From: Thermoguttaceae bacterium
Lineage (GTDB): Bacteria > Planctomycetota > Planctomycetia > Pirellulales > Thermoguttaceae
Direction of reading: 5' to 3'
DNA: 64,000 nucleotides
Assembly: GCA_017407125.1 (NCBI GenBank)
Contig: JAFQXE010000018.1
Location: forward strand, 1 to 64,000
The notes below the pieces were generated by a model. It was given only the letters and a program-made list of their open reading frames with translations, made no database searches and was not told the origin of the DNA. Numbering within the stretch: the stretch's first letter is position 1; the number at the start of each line of letters is the position of its first letter. Of this stretch, positions 52,291 through 59,694 are shown piece after piece. The position numbers and the translations under genes were made by a program.

Positions 52291-53147
52291 TTGCTTTCAG
52301 ATCGTGAGAGAAATTCCAGTATGGCGCTCAGATTTCGTTCGCCCGCAGTCCGACCGGTATCGTAAACGCGCTGCATCTGGTCGGGATCGTGGGAGATTCG
52401 GGAGATTTCGAGCGGCTGTTCCGGCGCGATGAGAAACGCCTGACCGGACTGAACGCGGGAATCCAAATAATCCAGCGATGCGTTGTAACGCTCGGAACGC
52501 GACTGCATGGCGTCGCAGACTTTCGGCAATCGCCGCAGGAACAGTTTCCAAAGCCGAAGTTTTCCCTCCGGGGGTTTGCGATATCCACGCGGGCGGGTCG
52601 TAATCACGACGTTGCGGTCGTACCCCAGCGACTCGAAATAGCGCAGGGGAATGGCGTCGGAAAGACCGCCGTCGAGATACTCGCCGCCGTCAATTGCAAC
52701 GGGCCGCGATACAATCGGCATGGAGGCAGACGCCTGTATCCACTGGAACGCCTTTTCGTCCGCCTGATCGATGCGTTGGTACACGGGCTTGCCCGTCGAG
52801 CAGTCTGTTACAACAAGGTAGAACTCCATCGGGTTTGCCTCAAACGCCGTGGCGTCGAAGACGTCCAGCGTCGTCGGCAGCTCGCGGTAACAGAAGTCGG
52901 CGTTGAAAAGGTCGCCCGTCCTGAAAAACGACCGCCACGAGCAGTAGCGTGGATCGCGCGCAAACCGCTTGTTGTAACGGATCACGCGCCCGATCTGACC
53001 GCTTTTGTAATTGCAGCCGAAACACGCTCCTGCCGAAACGCCGATCAGACCGTCGAACCGGACGCGGTTTTCCATCAGAACGTCGAGGACGCCTGCGGTA
53101 AAAAGACCGCGCATAGCGCCCCCTTCAAGTACAAGCCCGCTTTTCAT
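52275..53147 (-). CDS. Patatin-like phospholipase
   Basis: This 290-residue cytoplasmic protein has all patatin marks: the oxyanion loop L-E-G-G-A-M-R-G (about 6-13), the nucleophile elbow G-V-S-A-G-A (about 37-42, Ser-Asp dyad enzyme) and the D-G-G motif (about 153-155). Patatins release fatty acids from phospholipids or other acyl lipids. The size matches the bacterial YjjU-type group. The C-terminal R-S-E-S-K-I-G-R-R is partly supplied by a genomic repeat. It ends upstream of, and reads in the same direction as, the esterase genes at 53173-56496 (gap of 25 bases), so it may be the last gene of that operon. Confidence 0.9.
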   Translation of the reverse strand: MKSGLVLEGGAMRGLFTAGVLDVLMENRVRFDGLIGVSAGACFGCNYKSGQIGRVIRYNKRFARDPRYCSWRSFFRTGDLFNADFCYRELPTTLDVFDATAFEANPMEFYLVVTDCSTGKPVYQRIDQADEKAFQWIQASASMPIVSRPVAIDGGEYLDGGLSDAIPLRYFESLGYDRNVVITTRPRGYRKPPEGKLRLWKLFLRRLPKVCDAMQSRSERYNASLDYLDSRVQSGQAFLIAPEQPLEISRISHDPDQMQRVYDTGRTAGERNLSAILEFLSRSESKIGRR

Positions 53148-53172
53148 TCCAGCGTCCTCTTCGATTCTCTTT

Positions 53173-54081
53173 TCAAGGCATGTATTTATCGAAGTAGGAC
53201 ATAACCGCCTTATTGAATTCCGCGAGCTTGTCCGGGTCGTTACTCATCCCATGGTTCGAGTTCGGAAAGTCGACGCAGACGTGTGGAACGCCGTTCTTTT
53301 CCAGCGCCTGGGTCAGAGCGTCGCGGTGGCAGAGCTTTACAAGCCAGTCCTTTCCTCCGTAGGCGTAGATCGTCGGAACAGATTTTTCCGTTACAAAGGA
53401 AACGGGCGACAGGCTGTCTGCAAGCTTTTTGACCTTCGACTTGTTCACGTACTCGGGTTTGATCTTCTTCCCTACGATGAAAGAAAGAATTCCTGCCGAA
53501 TCATTCGCGCCGAGGGTTTTTTCGCTGAAGTCAGTCGGACCGACAAACTCAAACACGAACGCGATCGGGATGGGCGATTCTTCGGCTCGGGAGTATGAAT
53601 AGAGCAGCGCGAGATGCCCGCCCGCCGAAATGCCAGACAATGCGATTTTAGAAGTCTGATAGCCTTCTGCTTCCAGTTTTTCCTTGATGGCTTTGATGCA
53701 GGCGGTAATTTCATCCAGCATCGTGGAAATCGTAACTTCGGGATGTTCTTTGGACAGAAGCGAGTATTCGATCGTAGCTGTTACACAGTTTTGTTTCGCA
53801 TAATGCTTGCAGGCGAAAGCAATGTCATGTCGGCTGCCGCCTTTCCACGCGCCGCCATGGATGAACAGCGCCAGCCGGACAGGGGCGTCTTTCTTCAGGT
53901 CTTTCGGGAGGTACATATCGTACACGAGGTTCTTTTCTTTGTCATAGACCTGATTGAGAATCGCTTGCCCGTCCTCTTTCGACCAGGCTTTCTGACCGCC
54001 GGCGCAGCCAACTGTCAGGATTGACGCAACGATCAGCGCCAGAAACAAACAGTAATCCAATAAGCTTTTTCTGAATGTCAT
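53173..54081 (-). CDS. Lipoprotein alpha/beta hydrolase (esterase), paralog 1
   Basis: This 302-residue protein has a lipoprotein signal (L-T-V-G-C-A, Cys near 24) and an HSL/BD-FAE-type esterase domain: oxyanion motif F-I-H-G-G-A-W (about 73-79), nucleophile G-I-S-A-G-G (about 149-154), a late Asp in Y-G-G-K-D (about 244-248) and a His in N-S-N-H-G-M. It likely deacylates or deacetylates a carbohydrate or ester outside the cytoplasm. AAGGAG precedes the ATG at about 8 bases. It is one of three related hydrolases in tandem; pairwise similarity with the next is strong over the whole length (I-A-F-A-C-K-H-Y-A-K-Q and I-A-Y-A-C-K-Y-Y-A-K-Q), so they are products of duplication. Confidence 0.88.
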   Translation of the reverse strand: MTFRKSLLDYCLFLALIVASILTVGCAGGQKAWSKEDGQAILNQVYDKEKNLVYDMYLPKDLKKDAPVRLALFIHGGAWKGGSRHDIAFACKHYAKQNCVTATIEYSLLSKEHPEVTISTMLDEITACIKAIKEKLEAEGYQTSKIALSGISAGGHLALLYSYSRAEESPIPIAFVFEFVGPTDFSEKTLGANDSAGILSFIVGKKIKPEYVNKSKVKKLADSLSPVSFVTEKSVPTIYAYGGKDWLVKLCHRDALTQALEKNGVPHVCVDFPNSNHGMSNDPDKLAEFNKAVMSYFDKYMP

Positions 54082-54145
54082 AATTTTTTCTCCTTTCTCT
54101 GTAAACCAGGGTTTACCTCTCAAATCAGGTGGGTTTGAAATCATT

Positions 54146-55138
54146 TCAGGGCATATACGTCTCGCAGTAGGAGAGGACCGCTTTTCTGAACTCCTCGGTC
54201 TTGTCCGGGTCGTCCCACATCCCGTGATGCGAATTCGGAAAATCAACGGCAATATGGGTAACGCCGTTAGCTTCAAGCGTTTCAGCAAGAATTTTCCTGT
54301 GCCAGTCTTTGACCAGATCGTCCTTGCCGCCGTAGGCGAATATGGTCGGAACGGAATCCTTTGTTATGAATGAAACAGGCGAAAGGCTGGCGACGAGCCG
54401 CTGCGATTCTGGAAGCCCCAAGTCAGCAGCGTCAACCTTTTGATTCGTTCCACAGGCAACAAGCGCTGCAGACATTTCCGCGCCCCACGCCTTTTCGCTG
54501 AAATCGCTCGGTCCAACCTTCTCAAAGACAAAGGCTATCGGTATCGGAGACTCTGCCGCTCGTGAATACGAGTACAACAAAGCCAAATGACCGCCAGCGG
54601 AGAACCCGCTGATTGCAATTTTCGGCGTTTTGTATCCACGTTCAGCAAGATCCTTCTTCATTGCGCCTATGCACTCGGTGATTTCGTCCAGCATCGTGTA
54701 GATTGTTATCTCAGGGTGCTTGTCGGAAACAAGTGAATAGTCAAGAGTGGCTGTAATACATCCCTGTTTTGCATAGTATTTACAGGCATAGGCGATGTCC
54801 TGGCGTCTCCCGCTGTTCCATGCACCTCCGTGTATGAAAAGAAGCAAAGGCACGCTGCTGTCTTTATCAAGACCAGACGGAATGTAAAGGTCGTATTTCA
54901 GCTTTTTGGCGCTGTTATAAACGAGACCGGTAATCTCTTGCCCGTCTTCCTTTGTCCACTGTACGAGGTAGCCGCCATGATTCAGACATTTCACCAGAGT
55001 TTGCGCTGAAGAAATGCACCCCCTTATAAAAAGGATGAAAAGGACAACGGCTGCAACGGTTATGATCGTGCAGCCAATCTTTACAGGTCTGCGCGACATG
55101 AAGCGCCGTAACTTGCTTTCTTTTTTAATCGAATTCAT
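54146..55138 (-). CDS. Membrane-anchored alpha/beta hydrolase (esterase), paralog 2
   Basis: This 330-residue paralog has an N-terminal basic stretch and membrane helix (about 20-40) in place of a lipobox. Motifs match paralog 1: F-I-H-G-G-A-W (about 101-107), G-F-S-A-G-G (about 177-182), Y-G-G-K-D and N-S-H-H-G-M near the C-terminus. The conserved oxyanion and Ser/Asp/His set suggests it is active. Substrate unknown. A Shine-Dalgarno-like GGAAAG lies upstream of 55138. The nonamer-repeat hairpin and chimeric gene remnant lie before it. Confidence 0.87.
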   Translation of the reverse strand: MNSIKKESKLRRFMSRRPVKIGCTIITVAAVVLFILFIRGCISSAQTLVKCLNHGGYLVQWTKEDGQEITGLVYNSAKKLKYDLYIPSGLDKDSSVPLLLFIHGGAWNSGRRQDIAYACKYYAKQGCITATLDYSLVSDKHPEITIYTMLDEITECIGAMKKDLAERGYKTPKIAISGFSAGGHLALLYSYSRAAESPIPIAFVFEKVGPSDFSEKAWGAEMSAALVACGTNQKVDAADLGLPESQRLVASLSPVSFITKDSVPTIFAYGGKDDLVKDWHRKILAETLEANGVTHIAVDFPNSHHGMWDDPDKTEEFRKAVLSYCETYMP

Positions 55139-55153
55139 AATGATTATTCTTTC

Positions 55154-55243
55154 CTGAGGGTTTGGCCGCAAAGGACACAAAGAGCGCAAAGGGGTTTAAT
55201 CATATTTCTATCCTCTTTGCGTCCTTTGTGTTCTTTGCGGCTA
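55154..55243. repeat. Inverted nonamer (TTTGCGTTC) array
   Basis: CCGCAAAGGACACAAAGAGCGCAAAGG on the left and its inverse, CCTCTTTGCGTCCTTTGTGTTCTTTGCGG, on the right pair into a long hairpin in the leader of paralog 2. Confidence 0.75.
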
Positions 55244-55252
55244 AAATTAATT

Positions 55253-55428
55253 CTACAATATCCTGTCGCCCCAGAAGGCAACGGAGACGTCCTGACAACC
55301 CGCTTCTTTAGCCCAGACGAGCCGCGGACGGATGAGCCGTTCGTCGAGACGACCGCAATGGTTCTGCGCGTGAGCAAGTTCCAGCCTTTCCGCGGCGAGG
55401 ATGAGATTTTCAGTACTTTCCTGTTCAT
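55253..55428 (-). pseudogene. Chimeric remnant: flavoprotein start fused to the end of an MBL gene
   Basis: From an ATG at 55428 with AAGGGAG 9 bases upstream, the first 17 codons read M-N-R-K-V-L-K-I-S-S-S-P-R-K-G-W-N, the N-terminus of a flavoprotein like the gene at 57400 (N-G-S-P-R-K-G-W-N). At that point the DNA becomes the last 43-44 codons of an MBL-fold gene like 58174-59103, in another frame: L-A-H-A-Q-N-H-C-G-R-L-D-E-R-L-I-R-P-R-L...S-V-A-F-W-G-D-R-I-L and stop TAG at 55253-55255. About 40 of 44 residues match. A deletion joined two genes, with a TGGAAC match at the junction (about 55376-55386). The frame switch means no full product. Confidence 0.85.
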
Positions 55429-55515
55429 TGGTTTTTGCTCCCTTTCATTTCAAATTCATTCTGTCAAACGCTTCGGATGACGTTTCCAGCTCTCCAGCCC
55501 GATCGCTCCGGCGGT

Positions 55516-56496
55516 CTAATGTTCATTGATAGGCATGTATTTCTCCAAGTATTCCTCCACGGCATTCACCCACTGTTCAAAGATTGCATTGTCATTTTGC
55601 AGCCCGTGTCCAGAGTGTGACAGTTCAAAGTACTGAAAATCAGCGCCGCTTTCCTTCAGCATCGCTTTCAGGCGTTTTGATGCAGGGAATGGTTGTAATT
55701 TGTCACAAACGCCGTATGCAACGACAGTTGGAACCGGATTGTCCTTCACCCACTCGGCTGGGGAGATTGGTTTCATTTTTTCATGATAAGAGCCGTCTCG
55801 GATGTCTTTTTCGGTGATCTCCACGCCAGCCAATAGACCGAATAGGGCGGCACAGGCGGCGTCATTCTGGTTCAGACCGTAAACGCACCAGTCCTCTTGG
55901 CGGAAACAGGATGGACCAACAGCTCCGAAGGCGAGTACGACAGGAACCGGAGCTTGCTGACCGTCTCGGTAAGCATAAATCATCGCAAGCGTATGCCCGG
56001 CGGAACCTCCTGCAGCCGCCATCCTGTCGATGTGATAGCCGGCTTTGCCCGCCTCGCGGATCACCGCCGGGACAGCGGTCTTTATCTCTTCGGATTGTGT
56101 CAGGACGTTTGCCTTGTTCTTGCCCGTTTGCAGGGTGTAGTTGATGCCTGCCGCCACATAACCTTTACTGCACAACCAGGAAAGCATCTGTTCGTCGTCA
56201 GCCTTGTCGCCTGTGGTAAAACCTCCGGCATGAAGATAAATGACAAGACCGTAATTTTCCTTAGCGTCGTTCTTCGGCAGATACAAATCGAATTTGTTTG
56301 AGTCGCCCTCGCCATAGGGCAGGTCGAATATTCGCGTGCCGAGAGTGTCACTCCACCGGATGTCGTATTGCTTTGACCAGGACGGTCTGATAGCAAATTT
56401 GGAAAAAACTCCTGCTGTAAAGGCAAGAAGGAATACCAGAATTCCAACTCCAATCGGAATGACCCTTGGCTTCTTCTCTTTGATGGTTCCATTCAT
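55516..56496 (-). CDS. Membrane-anchored alpha/beta hydrolase, paralog 3
   Basis: This 326-residue protein has one N-terminal helix (about 12-30) and the same esterase fold as the two downstream genes but is more divergent. The oxyanion motif is L-H-A-G-G (about 88-92) instead of F-I-H-G-G, the nucleophile is A-G-G-S-A-G-H (about 166-172), the Asp sits in Y-G-V-C-D and the His in S-H-S-G-H-G-L. The His-Ala-Gly-Gly variant should still form an oxyanion hole but the change may alter specificity. Its ATG overlaps the stop of the small membrane protein upstream (ATGA), so translation is coupled. Confidence 0.85.
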   Translation of the reverse strand: MNGTIKEKKPRVIPIGVGILVFLLAFTAGVFSKFAIRPSWSKQYDIRWSDTLGTRIFDLPYGEGDSNKFDLYLPKNDAKENYGLVIYLHAGGFTTGDKADDEQMLSWLCSKGYVAAGINYTLQTGKNKANVLTQSEEIKTAVPAVIREAGKAGYHIDRMAAAGGSAGHTLAMIYAYRDGQQAPVPVVLAFGAVGPSCFRQEDWCVYGLNQNDAACAALFGLLAGVEITEKDIRDGSYHEKMKPISPAEWVKDNPVPTVVAYGVCDKLQPFPASKRLKAMLKESGADFQYFELSHSGHGLQNDNAIFEQWVNAVEEYLEKYMPINEH

Positions 56497-56627
56497 AGGA
56501 AATTCCCTCCAAAAAGCGTGCCGCCAAGCAGTAAATTCAGTAAAGCTCTGACTGCAAGCCTGCCGAGCGCAAATGCCGTAATGGCAATTACGAGAAGGTA
56601 GAATATCCGTTTTGTCTGAATTGACAT
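56493..56627 (-). CDS. Small one-helix membrane protein (44 residues)
   Basis: A 44-residue product starts M-S-I-Q-T-K-R-I-F-Y-L-L-V-I-A and has one long hydrophobic helix ending L-L-G-G-T-L-F-G-G-N-F-L. AAAGGA precedes the ATG at about 8 bases. Its stop overlaps the start of paralog 3 (ATGA). No family is recognised. The coupling, Shine-Dalgarno and helix make it likely to be real, perhaps a membrane partner or leader of the hydrolase gene. Confidence 0.55.
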   Translation of the reverse strand: MSIQTKRIFYLLVIAITAFALGRLAVRALLNLLLGGTLFGGNFL

Positions 56628-56841
56628 GGCGTCATTCCTTTGGTTCATCTGGTAAGTTAGCGCCTGATGTAATATAGTATTGAAAAAACATGGGTTCTTT
56701 CTATAATATATAGTAAACAAAAAATCCATATATGGATGAAGCCCATGACTATTAGTTTATACACACAGCTCAAGGCGTTAGTTACTATTATTCTTGAAAT
56801 TTTTAAGCCGTAACGGACGCAAAGGGTTTTATCTTGTCGGT

Positions 56842-57324
56842 TTATCGATTTAGGAAAAGCCGAATTCCCCAATACAGGATATTTGCGACCAATACAGTCA
56901 GCATCGTTGCCATAAAATACGGCGACAGGTTTACTCCCTGCACGATTTTTATTATTAAATAGGCAAAGATTCCCGTGACGATCACTTTGGTGGAGCTAAT
57001 GAAGCGCCATGTCAAGGTTAACAAACGCGACTGATTTTCCTTCGTAACCTTGACAGGAACATTCCAAAGACCAGGAAACTGTTCGACAGTCGTCAAAACG
57101 ACGACGAGGCCCCACATGCCCGCAACAAGAAACCAAATCGTGTTCTTGTTGCCATAACCGTCGATTACTCCATTCGCGCCGTAATGAACAGGAATGCGAT
57201 CCGGCAGCGCGGCATAACAACGCCCGACCCAGATTGTAATCCCGATCAAAACCGCGACGCACAGGATGTCAATAATCCAAACAAGCCACGTACGCCTCAC
57301 ACTGCAATCATTATCATGTTTCAT
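56842..57324 (-). CDS. DUF1648 / SdpI-like membrane protein
   Basis: This 160-residue protein has four hydrophobic helices. After the first helix it has A-L-P-D-R-I-P-V-H-Y-G-A-N-G-V-I-D-G-Y-G (the DUF1648 signature, about residues 40-59), then three helices. DUF1648 proteins include the SdpI immunity membrane protein of Bacillus, but most have unknown roles. It lies between the hydrolases and the flavoprotein on the same strand. Its 5' end is next to a small gene remnant (57330-57374). Confidence 0.85.
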   Translation of the reverse strand: MKHDNDCSVRRTWLVWIIDILCVAVLIGITIWVGRCYAALPDRIPVHYGANGVIDGYGNKNTIWFLVAGMWGLVVVLTTVEQFPGLWNVPVKVTKENQSRLLTLTWRFISSTKVIVTGIFAYLIIKIVQGVNLSPYFMATMLTVLVANILYWGIRLFLNR

Positions 57325-57329
57325 TGATA

Positions 57330-57374
57330 TCCTCTTTGCGGCTAAATCAATTTACAAAATCTTGTCGTCCCAGT
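57330..57374 (-). pseudogene. Second small remnant of the nonamer array plus MBL gene end
   Basis: CCTCTTTGCGGCTAAATCAA then TTACAAAATCTTGTCGTCCCAG parallels 55213-55275 (CCTCTTTGCG...GCGGCTAAAATTAA then CTACAATATCCTGTCGCCCCAG). Read in reverse it gives W-D-D-K-I-L-stop, like W-G-D-R-I-L-stop. It is a short degraded copy of the same locus end. Confidence 0.5.
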
Positions 57375-57399
57375 GAGACGAAAAATATATGCTCATGGT

Positions 57400-58092
57400 T
57401 TAGCTATTTGCTATCCTTTTATTTACCCGTTCGACAAGACGCTTGCCCAGATCATGAGCGTTGGCAAGGTCTGTGGCGAAATGCGAATCGCGGTATGCCC
57501 GCTTTTCCTCCTCGGAGAAAATGTTGAAGTCGTAACGCGAATAATCCGTGAACTGGTACGTGTTGCAGACATAGAGGGTTTCCGACGCTCCAAAAACAGC
57601 AGCCAGCGTCTGGGTGTTTGCTTCAAGGAGGATTTGATAGCCGATGTCTTTCATCATACTTTCAGGACAGTTCATTGTGAAGATGTTAGCCGTCTGGATA
57701 ACCTTGTCGCGGCAAACGAGAGGTTTTCCGTCTTCATAATGATAGCTGTACACCGGGAACGCAAGGCGCTCAAGAAAAGCGCGATACACGCCTGTCGGGT
57801 AACTGAAGTATATAGGCGAACCGAGAACAAGTACATCCGCCTGCCGCGCGCGTTCCAGAACGGGGCGCAAGTCGTCGCGAATGGCGCAAACGCCGTTGGT
57901 CTTTGCGTTCTTGAGTTTGCAGGCAAAGCAGCTCTTACAGCCCGTAAACGAGAAGTCGTACAGGTTCACGATCTCCGTTTCTGCCCCTGCCTCACGCGCT
58001 CCCTCAGCTGCGCTTTCGAGCGCCTTCGCAGTGTTCCATCCCTTGCGCGGGCTTCCGTTAAAAAACATCGCCAATAATTTTCCGTCTTTCAT
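57400..58092 (-). CDS. Flavodoxin-fold NAD(P)H-dependent flavoprotein
   Basis: This 230-residue protein has the FMN-reductase/iron-sulfur-flavoprotein fold: M-F-F-N-G-S-P-R-K-G-W-N-T-A (about 9-22, the phosphate-binding loop of FMN), then G-C-K-S-C-F-A-C-K (about 48-56), a Cys motif that in iron-sulfur flavoproteins can hold a 4Fe-4S cluster, and V-L-G-S-P-I-Y-F-S-Y-P-T-G (about 82-94). It should move electrons between a nicotinamide or flavin and an acceptor. GGAAAC lies just upstream of the ATG at 58092. It is downstream of the Tat MBL gene on the same strand, and a similar pair was fused in the remnant at 55253. Confidence 0.87.
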   Translation of the reverse strand: MKDGKLLAMFFNGSPRKGWNTAKALESAAEGAREAGAETEIVNLYDFSFTGCKSCFACKLKNAKTNGVCAIRDDLRPVLERARQADVLVLGSPIYFSYPTGVYRAFLERLAFPVYSYHYEDGKPLVCRDKVIQTANIFTMNCPESMMKDIGYQILLEANTQTLAAVFGASETLYVCNTYQFTDYSRYDFNIFSEEEKRAYRDSHFATDLANAHDLGKRLVERVNKRIANS

Positions 58093-58173
58093 AATTGTTT
58101 CCTTGTTACGTTGTTTGCCGGGATTCAATACGAGTCGAGTAACATCACCCGAAACTCGCGCCAAAAACTGATT

Positions 58174-59103
58174 TTATATGATCCTGTCGCCCCAGAAGGC
58201 AACGGAGACGTCTTGGCAGCCAGCCTGTTTAGCTTGGACGAGGCGCGGGCGGATGAGGCGTTCGTCGAGGCGGCCTTGATGGTTTTGCGCGTGGGCGAGT
58301 TCCCATAGATGACCGAATACGATGCGCTTGGCGTTGACCTTCTGCACAGCCTTGCGGACGTCGATGCCGCAGCCGGGGAAGAACAGCCACAGGTCAGGAC
58401 GTCCCCAGACGGTGTTCAGTTTCGGCTCCGTGCCGCGTCCGCTGTCTCCCGTATGGTACAGGATAAAGTCGCCAACCTTGATCTCAAACGCCGTCGTGAA
58501 GTCAATTAGGGTTGGGCCATGGTCGATGAGCGAAGTGCGAATTTCCACGTCTTTGAACTTGAACGTCTTTACGCCGCGTATAAAGCCGCTGTCCTTCTCC
58601 CTGTCCTTCACGCCGTTGTTGTTAAGGAAGTTGGATACGACCGTCTTTCCTGCGCCGTCCATCGCCTTGTAGAATTCCCGCCGCCAGTGGTCGCCGTGCA
58701 TGTGGGTGATGAGCGCGAAGTCGAGCAGCGGGGCGAACTCCACATCGCGCCGATGAACAAGATCGATGGAGAAAAGCGATTCGCGCGTCTTGACGATGTA
58801 GCCCATGTTGTACACGCTCCAGACGGCAGGCGCAGCGCCCGTTACAACCGTCTCTTTGACCTCTCGGAAAACCTTTTCGAACGCCGCCTCCAGTTTCTCC
58901 AGCGACACTAGCCCCCGAGTATTGCCGTCTTGAAGATACGCTTTGTAAACCTCAGGCGCAACGAGTTCCGTCTCGCGGTTCCATACGGAAATTGCGTCCT
59001 CGGGCGCGGCAGCCGCCTGTTCGCCGTACGCGTTTTTCCCCATAAAGACGGACGGCAGCAACGCCGCTGCGCCCATTGAACTGATAAATTCACGTCTGTT
59101 CAT
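58174..59103 (-). CDS. Tat-exported MBL-fold hydrolase
   Basis: This 309-residue protein has a twin-arginine signal (N-R-R-E-F-I-S, residues 2-8, then an Ala/Leu stretch to about 20). Its MBL metal motif is L-I-T-H-M-H-G-D-H-W (about 132-141), and later I-D-H-G-P-T, H-T-G-D-S and F-G-H-L-W-E-L-A-H supply the other His/Asp ligands. Folding before export would fit a metal-loaded enzyme. The substrate is unknown. It appears to be the first gene of the 53-59 kb minus-strand set. Remnants of its 3' end occur at 55253 and 57330, so this gene region has been duplicated and deleted. Confidence 0.88.
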   Translation of the reverse strand: MNRREFISSMGAAALLPSVFMGKNAYGEQAAAAPEDAISVWNRETELVAPEVYKAYLQDGNTRGLVSLEKLEAAFEKVFREVKETVVTGAAPAVWSVYNMGYIVKTRESLFSIDLVHRRDVEFAPLLDFALITHMHGDHWRREFYKAMDGAGKTVVSNFLNNNGVKDREKDSGFIRGVKTFKFKDVEIRTSLIDHGPTLIDFTTAFEIKVGDFILYHTGDSGRGTEPKLNTVWGRPDLWLFFPGCGIDVRKAVQKVNAKRIVFGHLWELAHAQNHQGRLDERLIRPRLVQAKQAGCQDVSVAFWGDRII

Positions 59104-59302
59104 ATTGAATTATTTTGCTTATTCTGATTTCAAGGTTTATCAAGTAACCGTATTTAAATTATACCCGCACGCAAGGAAGATGTCAATTCAGTTTTACTGA
59201 GATTTCGAGAAAAAACATCGGCGGCTGAGACAGCCGCGATCCAGTGGGTCGGTGGGAATTTTCTGCGAAAAAGTTTTTTGGAAGCTTCCGCCGCTAGAGC
59301 CA

Positions 59303-59330
59303 GACGAGCCGGGTTGTGTAAGCTCCCGGA
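59303..59330. repeat. GACGAGCC hairpin repeat
   Basis: GACGAGCCGGGTTGTGTAAGCTCCCGG, a mutated member of the GGCGAGCC family. Confidence 0.65.
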
Positions 59331-59339
59331 AATAGCTCA

Positions 59340-59403
59340 CGCGAAGTTCGCAAAGTACGCAAAGTTTTAAAATTCTTTGCGATCTTTGCGTTCTTTGCGG
59401 CTT
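59340..59403. repeat. Inverted nonamer array
   Basis: CGCAAAGTACGCAAAG on the left and CTTTGCGATCTTTGCGTTCTTTGCGG on the right, pairing as at 55154-55243. Confidence 0.7.
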
Positions 59404-59482
59404 AAAATCTTCGGCGAGCTTCGCTCGCGATCCGAGGAGTTTTTCGGTTGCGACGATTTGGTATGTGTAATTCAAACTTTTG

Positions 59483-59544
59483 GTTCGCCTTCGGCGAACT
59501 GCGTAATTCCGTTCGCTTCGCGAACTCCATTACCGCCTTCCATT
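59483..59544. repeat. TTCGCC...CATTACCGCCTTCCA repeat
   Basis: Copy of the 45703 unit with palindrome TTCGCCTTCGGCGAA. Confidence 0.75.
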
Positions 59545-59694
59545 TTTCGTGTTTAAAAACTTGCCGCTTAATCTCATCTACCCCGTATTGTATTTTTATT
59601 TTCAATCGTTTATAATCTCTGGTAGTTGGAAACGCAAGGATTGCTGGTTTCCAGGTTTTATCCCGCCTAAACAATACGAAAGAAGAGGTTTGAA

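Larger units (their letters stand above)
59104..59694. other. Intergenic stretch made mostly of repeats
   Basis: No gene. It holds a GACGAGCC hairpin repeat at 59303-59330, an inverted nonamer array at 59340-59403, and a TTCGCC...CCTTCCA unit at 59483-59544. The promoter of the 59695 gene is presumably in the AT-rich last 100 bases but I cannot fix it. Confidence 0.6.
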
